From the NCBI GenBank assembly GCA_002321855.1, contig DCMX01000136.1, positions 12,518 to 18,805 of the forward strand: a DNA stretch of 6,288 nucleotides. Direction: 5' to 3'. The stretch comes from Fidelibacterota bacterium UBA1611 (GTDB lineage Bacteria > Fidelibacterota > Marinisomatia > Marinisomatales > UBA1611). This document shows positions 1 through 5,785 of this stretch, piece by piece. A model generated the notes under the pieces. It saw only the letters and a list, made by a program, of their open reading frames with translations. It was not told the origin of the DNA and made no database searches. The first letter of the stretch is position 1, and every line of letters starts with the position of its first letter. Position numbers and translations under genes: made by a program.

Positions 1-669
1 AAGATAATCAAAACCGTATTCATTATTTGTACCATACGTTATATCGCATCCATACATTTCCCTCCGCTGCATATTATCCATTGAATTAAGGATAAAACCA
101 ACGGTCAAACCCAAGCGCCTATATATTTCACCCATCCATTCTGCGTCCCGCTGGGCAAGATAATCATTAACTGTTACGACATGGACCCCACGTCCGGAGA
201 GGGCATTCAGATATAATGGCATTGTCGCCACCAGAGTTTTACCTTCACCGGTTTTCATTTCCGCGACCTTACCCTTATGAAGTATGATAGCTCCAAGCAG
301 TTGCACATCATATGGGATCATTTCCCACTTGGTTTCCTGACCCGATATCCGCCACGATTGACCCATCATTCTTCGGCAGGTTTCTTTAACCATGGCAAAT
401 GCTTCTACCATATTCGAATCAAGCTCATCCTGTTCCGCTTTAGATATAAGTTTATCCCGCTCCCCTTTATCCATTGATGGCGAAAGATCATCATCTACTT
501 GTTTACGAGCTTGTATAACTTGATCCCGAAGTTCAAAGGTTCTGTTTTTGAGTTCATCATCATTCTTAGTCTTAAGACTATCAAAAACCTGGTTTATTTC
601 AGCAACGATCGGGATTAATTTTTTTATTTCCCGTTCTGATTTTGTACCAAATAGTTTAGATAGTAACAT
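1..669 (-). CDS. secA: Preprotein translocase ATPase SecA, N-terminal part (runs off the left edge)
   Basis: SecA is the cytoplasmic motor that drives unfolded preproteins through the SecYEG channel using ATP. The reading frame from the ATG at 669 stays open to base 1, giving 223 residues. Seen: the typical start MLLSKLFG; the Q-motif region YDVQLLG (120-126); Walker A MKTGEGKT (138-145); the NBD1 signatures LYLNALSGRGVHVVTVNDYL (152-171), AQRDAEWMG (172-180) and TYGTNNEYGFDYL (211-223). Walker B, the preprotein cross-linking domain and the C-terminus lie outside the window. Walker A sits about 36 residues later than in E. coli SecA because of extra sequence around residues 50-85 and 105-119 (including KWEMIPY), a pattern I associate with Bacteroidota/FCB SecA. 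The ATG lies inside the end of nusB (14-nt overlap), and no clear Shine-Dalgarno precedes it, so translational coupling to nusB is likely. Confidence 0.97.
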   Translation of the reverse strand, partial: MLLSKLFGTKSEREIKKLIPIVAEINQVFDSLKTKNDDELKNRTFELRDQVIQARKQVDDDLSPSMDKGERDKLISKAEQDELDSNMVEAFAMVKETCRRMMGQSWRISGQETKWEMIPYDVQLLGAIILHKGKVAEMKTGEGKTLVATMPLYLNALSGRGVHVVTVNDYLAQRDAEWMGEIYRRLGLTVGFILNSMDNMQRREMYGCDITYGTNNEYGFDYL

Positions 670-1123
670 CTTCGGGTTTCTTTATTTTTTCATTTTGAGA
701 TTCTTTAAGTATAGAATCCAATATCCCGTTTACAAATCCAGAACTCTCTTTTGTGCTAAATACTTTGGCGATCTCAACCATTTCACTAATAGTGACCTTC
801 GGCGGTATATCATCCATATAAAAGATTTCACTCACGCCCATTCTAAGCAAGATACGGTCAATAAGAGCTATACGTTCAAATGTCCAATTTTGTAGATGTT
901 TACGTATCAATTCGTCAGCCCGATCTTGGTATTTAACTACACAAAAGAATAGATCATTAGAATATTGATAATTTTTTCCATTTAAAAATGAATCCATAAA
1001 ACGCTGAAAAATTATTTTAGGGGATTCATCAGAAATCTCTCGGGCATATAATACCTTTAATACAGCTTCTCGCTCTTTACGCCTGGGGTGGTGATTAATT
1101 GCTGTCACGTTTTCCCATAACAT
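656..1123 (-). CDS. nusB: Transcription antitermination factor NusB
   Basis: NusB is a small all-helical RNA-binding protein. With NusE (ribosomal protein S10) it binds boxA RNA and supports antitermination of rRNA transcription. The product is 155 residues against about 140 in E. coli. Seen: the basic N-terminal helix start RRKEREAVLKVLYA (about 14-27), then the conserved C-terminal half with IALIDRILLRMGVSEI, a PPKVTISEMVEIAK motif and KESSGFVNGILDSI, which closely follow the family pattern (VAINEAIELAK...HKFVNGVLD in E. coli). The start is uncertain. The ATG at 1123 overlaps the leucine dehydrogenase gene by 29 nt and has no visible ribosome binding site. A GTG at 1108 would give a 150-residue protein closer to the family length, with a GGGA five bases upstream and a 14-nt overlap. 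The gene also overlaps secA by 14 nt. Family assignment is firm; only the start is open. Confidence 0.95.
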   Translation of the reverse strand: MLWENVTAINHHPRRKEREAVLKVLYAREISDESPKIIFQRFMDSFLNGKNYQYSNDLFFCVVKYQDRADELIRKHLQNWTFERIALIDRILLRMGVSEIFYMDDIPPKVTISEMVEIAKVFSTKESSGFVNGILDSILKESQNEKIKKPEDVTI

Positions 1124-2201
1124 TTTTTCGTGGTAAATAGATATTTTTCAATTTTGCTATATCTTTCATCCTTCTCTCAGCTACCTTGGACGCAGCCATG
1201 TGGGTAGAAATATTTTCTGAGTCGGCCAGGTCAAAAATCACCATCAAAGTATCATAGATACTTTGTGCCTGACTGAAGGCTCTTTCCCGATTATATCCTT
1301 CTATTTCATTAGCAACATTGATAAGTCCTCCAGCATTAATTGCATAATCTGGAGCGTACATTATATCCCGATCCTCTATCATATCGGCATGCTTGGATTC
1401 TTTCTCTAATTGATTATTGGCTGCGCCTGCTATAATGGAGCATTTTAATTTAGGAATTGTAAGATCATTAAGGGTCGCACCCAACGCACAAGGTGCATAA
1501 ATATCAAGGTCAGCTTCATAAATATCATTCAGGCCCAATACTTCAGCCTTGAAATCATTTACAACTTTTTTCAATGATTCCTTATCTGCATCAGTAACAA
1601 ACAATTTTGCTCCAGCACGATACAGATGTTGGCAAAGATAATAACCTACATGTCCGACACCTTGCACGCCCACTCTCAGGCCTTCAAGAGAGTCCTTACC
1701 CAGTTTACGCTTCACGCATGCACGCAGACCTGCAAAAGTACCCAGAGCTGTTACTGGTCCAGGGTCACCGCTCCCTCCAAGAGCCCTCGATATTCCCGTA
1801 ACATATTTTGTTTCCATCCGAACCCATTCCATATCCTTAACCGTGGTACCTACATCTTCTGCGGTTATATATCGTCCATCCAAACCATCTACAAATCGAC
1901 CAAATGACCGGAAAAGAATCTCTGATTTTTCGGTTTTTGAATCCCCAATGATAACAGCCTTACCACCACCTAGATTTAGGTTAGCGATAGCTGCTTTATA
2001 ACTCATTCCTCTAGAAAGCCTTAATACATCCGTAAGAGCATCTTTCTCACTGGAGTATTTCCACATTCTGCAACCACCCAATGCTGGCCCAATCGAAGTG
2101 TCATGAATAGCAATAATAGCTTTTAATTTTGTATCCGAATCATGGCAAAATACAATCTGCTCATGATCTTTCTGATCCATGGATTCAAATACATTATACA
2201 T
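1095..2201 (-). CDS. Leucine dehydrogenase (Glu/Leu/Phe/Val dehydrogenase family)
   Basis: Catalyses the reversible NAD-dependent oxidative deamination of leucine, valine and isoleucine to 2-keto acids and ammonia, in the cytoplasm. The 368-residue product resembles Bacillus leucine dehydrogenase along its whole length: EQIVFCHD near the N-terminus, IAIHDTSIGPALGG (30-43), substrate-carboxylate lysine in GMSYK (K69), catalytic lysine in LNLGGGK (K81), AEDVGTT (114-120, with D116), the Rossmann loop GVGHVG (181-186) followed by an acidic residue D204 that favours NAD over NADP, CALGA (238-242), ANNQL (261-265) and APDYAINAGG (283-292). L41, A114 and V296 fit the aliphatic side-chain pocket described for the Bacillus enzyme, arguing against phenylalanine dehydrogenase. 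One small oddity is His184 where relatives usually have Asn. I start at the ATG at 2201 because GAGGT lies just upstream and the homology begins there; an in-frame ATG at 2261 would add 20 residues inside ilvE. Gene lies 16 nt after ilvE and overlaps nusB. Confidence 0.95.
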   Translation of the reverse strand: MYNVFESMDQKDHEQIVFCHDSDTKLKAIIAIHDTSIGPALGGCRMWKYSSEKDALTDVLRLSRGMSYKAAIANLNLGGGKAVIIGDSKTEKSEILFRSFGRFVDGLDGRYITAEDVGTTVKDMEWVRMETKYVTGISRALGGSGDPGPVTALGTFAGLRACVKRKLGKDSLEGLRVGVQGVGHVGYYLCQHLYRAGAKLFVTDADKESLKKVVNDFKAEVLGLNDIYEADLDIYAPCALGATLNDLTIPKLKCSIIAGAANNQLEKESKHADMIEDRDIMYAPDYAINAGGLINVANEIEGYNRERAFSQAQSIYDTLMVIFDLADSENISTHMAASKVAERRMKDIAKLKNIYLPRKNVMGKRDSN

Positions 2202-2217
2202 GATTACCTCAAATGAT
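2202..2217 (-). promoter_or_regulatory. Ribosome binding site for leucine dehydrogenase, in the ilvE-leucine dehydrogenase gap
   Basis: The 16-nt gap contains GAGGT (2210-2206) followed by AATC and the ATG at 2201. It is the clearest Shine-Dalgarno sequence in the window, and it decides the start in favour of 2201 over the in-frame upstream ATG at 2261. It also shows that the organism uses Shine-Dalgarno initiation at least sometimes, although most other starts here lack a good one. Confidence 0.75.
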
Positions 2218-3255
2218 TTAGGGAGCGCTGACTGGTGTGATCCACCCAAATGGGTCTTCAATTTCTTCTTGTTGAATACCCAACAATATTTTTTTTAGCT
2301 GTTCGGCTTTGGATCTTTCCCCTGCAATACCAATCATATGGTCTTCACCTTGGAACGAAACGTTTCCAACCGATGTTACAACTACCGCTGTGCCAGTGCA
2401 AAATATTTCATCGGCATCCAATAATTCTTCAATGGTCACATCTGTTTCCTGAACTTTTAGATTCATTATTTTATCTGCGATTTTGATCACAGAATCACGG
2501 GTTACACCAGGTAAGATAGACCCGCCGAGGTGTGGTGTTTTTAATATATTCCCTTTGAGCACGAATAAATTAGCAGAACTGATCTCATCTATCATATTTT
2601 CATTTGATGCATTTAAAAATATCACATCGTCAAACCCGGATTCCTTCGCTCTGGTCAGGGGTAATAATGAAGCGGAATAATTACCAATAGCTTTTGCATT
2701 ACCTATACCCTTTGGAGCAGCACGATGGTAATCTTCAGTGACCAACAGATTTAATCTTTTTTTGTTATCTTTGAAATAAGGTCCGACAGGTGACACAAAA
2801 ACTATAAATGTATATTCATCTACAGGTTTGACACCTAAAGCCGGCCCGGTACCCCATACAATAGGTCGGATATACAGGCTACCTTTTCCTAAAGGGGGAG
2901 TATAATCTATATTATCTATTAATGTTTGCTCAATAGCACTTAGAAAAAAATCTTTTCCTATTTCCGGAATACACAAGCGGCGCGTGGATGAACCCATACG
3001 TGTAGCATTCAACTCTGGTCGGAAGAGGATGACTCGATCTTTCATAGTTCGGAAGGCTTTGGTTCCCTCAAAAACACCCTGACCATAATTTAACACACCA
3101 GCAGCGGGGGATAATTCAATGGTCCCATAAGGGATTATATTCCCTTCTTCCCATTCTTTTTTCTTATGACAAGTTGCGTAATACATGCTGCGAGTTTCCA
3201 CAACATCAAATCCGAGGTTGTCCCAATCAATGAAGTCTATAGATCCACTATCCAT
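2218..3255 (-). CDS. ilvE: Branched-chain amino acid aminotransferase
   Basis: A PLP-dependent fold-type IV aminotransferase that transfers the amino group between leucine/isoleucine/valine and 2-oxoglutarate. It is the last step of their synthesis or the first of their breakdown. The 345-residue product is of the longer BCAT type also found in eukaryotes (phosphate and substrate loops spaced like mitochondrial BCAT). Seen: LNYGQGVFEGTKAFR (55-69), LYIRPIVWG (127-135), the PLP-lysine segment KGIGNAKAIGNYSAS (182-196) with K188 as Schiff-base lysine, IDEISSANLF (222-231) with E224 placed to contact the pyridine nitrogen, SILPGVTRDSV (246-256) and the phosphate-binding GTAVVVTSVG (288-297). The ATG overlaps the acyl-CoA dehydrogenase stop (ATGGATAG, 8 nt). 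AAGGAA sits 11 nt upstream, rather far for a strong ribosome binding site, so coupling is likely. With leucine dehydrogenase next door it can form a transamination-deamination pair. Confidence 0.96.
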   Translation of the reverse strand: MDSGSIDFIDWDNLGFDVVETRSMYYATCHKKKEWEEGNIIPYGTIELSPAAGVLNYGQGVFEGTKAFRTMKDRVILFRPELNATRMGSSTRRLCIPEIGKDFFLSAIEQTLIDNIDYTPPLGKGSLYIRPIVWGTGPALGVKPVDEYTFIVFVSPVGPYFKDNKKRLNLLVTEDYHRAAPKGIGNAKAIGNYSASLLPLTRAKESGFDDVIFLNASNENMIDEISSANLFVLKGNILKTPHLGGSILPGVTRDSVIKIADKIMNLKVQETDVTIEELLDADEIFCTGTAVVVTSVGNVSFQGEDHMIGIAGERSKAEQLKKILLGIQQEEIEDPFGWITPVSAP

Positions 3256-4396
3256 TTTTCAATAATTCCTTGGCAATGACCAATTGTTGAATTTCTGAGG
3301 TTCCTTCGTAGATCTGAGTGATCTTTGCATCTCGCATTAGTCGTTCGACCCCATATTCCTGCATATACCCATAACCGCCATGAATCTGTACACATTCAGT
3401 AGAAGCACGCATAGCTACACCAGAAGCATATAGTTTTGCCATAGAAGCTTCCTTAATGTAAGGCATACCCAAATCTTTCAAACGTGCAGCTTTCCAAATA
3501 AGCAATCTCGCAGCATCAATTTCAGTGGCCATATTGGCGATCTTATTCTTTATCGCACCGAATTCACCAATAGCTCGACCGAACTGGTGTCGGTCATTGG
3601 CATAAGAAACTGAAGCATTCAGTGCTGCTCTTGCAATACCCAACGCCTGTGAAGCAATCCCTATACGGCCTCCTGAGAGAGCTTTTAGTGCTACTTTGAA
3701 CCCTTGCCCCTCTTCCGCAATCAAATTAGTTATTGGAATTTGGCAATCTTTTAAATATATCTCACAGGTGTCCGAGCCACGTATCCCCAATTTATTTTCC
3801 TTCTTTCCAATAGAGAGTCCTTTGATTCCTTTTTCAACAATTAATGCGGAGATTCCTTTATCGCCAATCCCTTTAGCAGTAAGGCAGAATACGATTATCA
3901 CATCTGAACTTTGTCCATTTGTTACCCAATTTTTTGTTCCATTTAGGACATAATGGTCACCAATCCTTTCAGCATAGGTTCGCATATTACTAGCATCTGA
4001 TCCAGACTGTGGCTCGCTCAGACTGTAAGCACCCAGGTTCTCACCCTTTGCCAAAGGTATTAAATATTTTTTCTTTTGTTCATCCGTGCCCCAATCATAC
4101 AATAGTTGGCAAACCAGTGAATTGTTCACGGACATTATCACGGCAGTGGATGCGTCTACTGCTGCAATTTCCTCCAAAGCTATAACATAACTGCAAGTAT
4201 CTATTCCAGAACCGCCCCATTTTTCAGGGATCATCATACCCATGAATCCTAAGTCTGCCATTACCTTCAACTGGTCAGCAGGGAAAATGGCCTTATCGTC
4301 TCTTTCTATAACACCAGGGGCCAAGTGTGTTTTTGCAAATTCGCGGGCAGTATCCCGAATAAGCTTCTGTTCATCTGTAAGATTGAAATCTATCAT
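3248..4396 (-). CDS. Short-chain-type acyl-CoA dehydrogenase (butyryl-CoA dehydrogenase-like)
   Basis: FAD enzyme that introduces a trans-2,3 double bond into short acyl-CoAs, passing electrons to electron-transfer flavoprotein. The product has 382 residues, normal for the family. Seen: N-terminal helical domain from FNLTDEQKLIRDTAREFA; the flavin/substrate motif AYSLSEPQSGSDASNM (123-138); WVTNG (157-161); SGGRIGIASQALGIA (241-255); DRHQFGRAIGEFGAIK (268-283); QIHGGYGYMQEYGVERLMRD (337-356); and the C-terminal catalytic segment QIYEGTSEIQ (361-370). E364 matches the catalytic base of short-chain and butyryl-CoA dehydrogenases. In isovaleryl-CoA dehydrogenase the base sits instead before the Arg of the GRIGIAS-like segment; here that place is Gly243, so this is not an isovaleryl-CoA dehydrogenase. 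Butyryl-, isobutyryl- or 2-methylbutyryl-CoA are plausible substrates; sequence alone does not separate them. Start ATG overlaps the thiolase stop (ATGA), and the gene overlaps ilvE by 8 nt. Confidence 0.95.
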   Translation of the reverse strand: MIDFNLTDEQKLIRDTAREFAKTHLAPGVIERDDKAIFPADQLKVMADLGFMGMMIPEKWGGSGIDTCSYVIALEEIAAVDASTAVIMSVNNSLVCQLLYDWGTDEQKKKYLIPLAKGENLGAYSLSEPQSGSDASNMRTYAERIGDHYVLNGTKNWVTNGQSSDVIIVFCLTAKGIGDKGISALIVEKGIKGLSIGKKENKLGIRGSDTCEIYLKDCQIPITNLIAEEGQGFKVALKALSGGRIGIASQALGIARAALNASVSYANDRHQFGRAIGEFGAIKNKIANMATEIDAARLLIWKAARLKDLGMPYIKEASMAKLYASGVAMRASTECVQIHGGYGYMQEYGVERLMRDAKITQIYEGTSEIQQLVIAKELLKNG

Positions 4397-5574
4397 ATTT
4401 TCTCTATGATCAAGGCGGAAGCTTCACCACCGCCAATACAAAGAGTTGCTATACCAAAACGTCCTTTTGTTCGATCCAAGCCATTGAGAAGAGTTGTTAG
4501 AATTCGTGCTCCAGAAGCCCCTATGGGATGCCCTAATGCCACTGCACCGCCATAAATATTAACATTGGCTTTATTCAAGTGAAAATCATCTATCGCCGCC
4601 ATTGCAACAGATGCAAATGCTTCATTGATCTCCCATAAATCAATATCTTCTGGACTTATTTTGGTTATTTTTAGAATTTTTTCAATTGCTTTCCCAGGCG
4701 CTGTTGTGAACCACTCAGGTGCATGGGCAACTGAACAGTGAGCTACAATACGTGCCATCGGTTCTAATCCCAACGAATTTGCTTTCTTTTCTGACATGAT
4801 AACAATTGCGGCAGCACCATCATTTAGCTTGGAAGCATTTGCCGCAGTGACCGTTCCATTTTCCTTAAACACCGGACTTAATAATGGAATTTTTTCGAAG
4901 CGGACACGTTTTGGCTCTTCATCATCTTTTATAATTCGAGAACGACCTTTTTTCCCGGGAATCTCTACAGGAACAATCTCATTATCAAAAACACCTTCGG
5001 TCTGAGCTTTTTGAGCACGCTTATAAGAAGTGATTGCGAATTCATCCTGGTCTTCACGAGTGTATTTTCGATCCTGTGCGCACATCTCAGCGCAGTTCCC
5101 CATATGAAGATCATTATATACATCCCAAAGACCATCATGGATCATACTGTCTATCATCTTTCCATGACCTAGGCTGTATCCTACCCTCGCTTTTGATAAT
5201 AAATAAGGTGCATTGGACATGCTTTCCATTCCGCCGGCAATTATCACATCGGCATCACCATTGGAAATAACCTGATCCGCTAACATAACTGCTTTTAGTC
5301 CGGAACCACACATCTTATTAATTGTTAAGCACTCAACAGAATTCGGAAGACATCCGTATATGGCAGCTTGTCTCGCTGGTGCTTGTCCAAGACCAGCTGA
5401 AAGCACATTGCCCATGATAACCTCATCAATATGATTTACATCTAAACCAATATTTTTTACTAATTCGCGAATAACAATTGCTCCCAATTGTGGAGCAACT
5501 TGGTTAGAAAGACATCCTTGAAAAGCACCGACCGGAGTTCGTTTCGCTTTAATTATAAAAGAATCACCACTCAT
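4393..5574 (-). CDS. Acetyl-CoA C-acetyltransferase (thiolase II family)
   Basis: Condenses two acetyl-CoA to acetoacetyl-CoA or, in reverse, cleaves 3-ketoacyl-CoA with CoA. The 393-residue length matches biosynthetic-type thiolases such as the Zoogloea enzyme. All catalytic residues are visible: nucleophile C89 in NKMCGSGLKAV (86-96), N317 in INEAF (316-320), H349 in GGAVALGHPIGASGARI (342-358) and C379 in TLCIGGGEASA (377-387). GGMESMSNAPYLL (114-126) and KLNDGAAA (249-256) are further thiolase signatures. Cytosolic, expected homotetramer. The start at 5574 puts the first beta strand (SFIIKAKRTPVGAF) at the usual distance from the N-terminus. No Shine-Dalgarno is seen before it; instead a -10-like TATAAT lies 10 nt upstream. 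It is the first gene of the apparent operon, and its stop overlaps the next start (ATGA). Whether it serves degradation (thiolysis) or acetoacetyl-CoA formation cannot be told from the sequence; methylated substrates such as 2-methylacetoacetyl-CoA are possible in this context. Confidence 0.95.
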   Translation of the reverse strand: MSGDSFIIKAKRTPVGAFQGCLSNQVAPQLGAIVIRELVKNIGLDVNHIDEVIMGNVLSAGLGQAPARQAAIYGCLPNSVECLTINKMCGSGLKAVMLADQVISNGDADVIIAGGMESMSNAPYLLSKARVGYSLGHGKMIDSMIHDGLWDVYNDLHMGNCAEMCAQDRKYTREDQDEFAITSYKRAQKAQTEGVFDNEIVPVEIPGKKGRSRIIKDDEEPKRVRFEKIPLLSPVFKENGTVTAANASKLNDGAAAIVIMSEKKANSLGLEPMARIVAHCSVAHAPEWFTTAPGKAIEKILKITKISPEDIDLWEINEAFASVAMAAIDDFHLNKANVNIYGGAVALGHPIGASGARILTTLLNGLDRTKGRFGIATLCIGGGEASALIIEKI

Positions 5575-5584
5575 ATCAACTATT

Positions 5585-5613
5585 ATTATACAGAGAGCTG
5601 GAAATTAAGTCTT
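5585..5613 (-). promoter_or_regulatory. Candidate sigma70-like promoter for the thiolase-to-secA operon
   Basis: A perfect TATAAT at 5590-5585 is preceded, 17 bp upstream, by AAGACT at 5613-5608, which matches three of six -35 consensus bases. A transcription start about 7 nt after the -10 would fall near 5578, only three to five bases before the thiolase ATG at 5574. That predicts a very short leader without a Shine-Dalgarno. In such AT-rich DNA a TATAAT can occur by chance, and the -35 is weak, so this is tentative. Confidence 0.4.
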
Positions 5614-5660
5614 TTAACCTAATCAACCCGGATTTTGATAAACCAAGAATTACAGAATCG

Positions 5661-5774
5661 TTTTCCCTGGGAATTTGATATTAAGCTGAAAGCACACAGC
5701 ATCTATCCTCATAGGGGGGAAAATTTATTTGAATCAATAATTTATTTTATAACACCAATAAACAATATTTTCCC
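5661..5774. repeat. Set of complementary GGGAAAA / TTTTCCC segments
   Basis: On the plus strand TTTTCCC occurs at 5661-5667 and again within ATTTTCCC at 5767-5774, and both are complementary to GGGAAAAT at 5717-5724 (inside a six-G run 5714-5719). The central segment could therefore pair with either flank: 8 bp with a 42-nt loop on one side, or 7 bp with a 49-nt loop on the other. The loops are long and the stems are half A:T, so stable structure is not assured. Confidence 0.35.
5663..5673. promoter_or_regulatory. 11-bp palindrome TTCCCTGGGAA, possible operator
   Basis: TTCCC and GGGAA are perfect inverted arms around a single central T. The one-base loop rules out an RNA hairpin, so if functional it would be a protein-binding dyad. 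It lies about 90 bp upstream of the predicted thiolase transcription start, a position more typical of an activator site than a repressor site. A single short occurrence is weak evidence. Confidence 0.2.
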
Positions 5775-5785
5775 GTTATATAAGT

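Larger units (their letters stand above)
5575..5785. other. Intergenic region between phoH and the thiolase operon
   Basis: This 211-bp stretch is the only long non-coding segment in the window. It is very AT-rich on the phoH side. It contains a candidate promoter next to the thiolase start, an 11-bp palindrome (5663-5673), three related GGGAAAA/TTTTCCC segments, and a 9-bp direct repeat AATTTATTT at 5722-5730 and 5739-5747 on the plus strand. I see no GC-rich hairpin followed by a T run that would clearly terminate phoH transcription, so readthrough from phoH is possible. No tRNA or known riboswitch was recognised. Confidence 0.7.

Noticed and set aside
277..895. Plus-strand open frames opposite secA and nusB (277-477 and 548-895)
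   Set aside because: They are antisense to clearly conserved coding sequence and their translations show no recognisable domain.
2202..2261. In-frame ATG at 2261 extending leucine dehydrogenase by 20 residues
   Set aside because: The extra residues lie inside ilvE and have no counterpart in known leucine dehydrogenases, and the strong GAGGT sits directly before the ATG at 2201.
4412..4436. GC-rich inverted arms GGCGG / CCGCC near the 3' end of the thiolase gene, a possible hairpin
   Set aside because: It is only a 5-bp stem within codons for the conserved CIGGGEASA motif, has no T run after it, and the next gene starts at once, so a terminator is unlikely.
1607..5270. Several plus-strand open frames of 64-93 codons opposite leucine dehydrogenase, ilvE, acyl-CoA dehydrogenase and thiolase
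   Set aside because: All lie within well-conserved minus-strand genes and look like frame shadows without homology or start signals.
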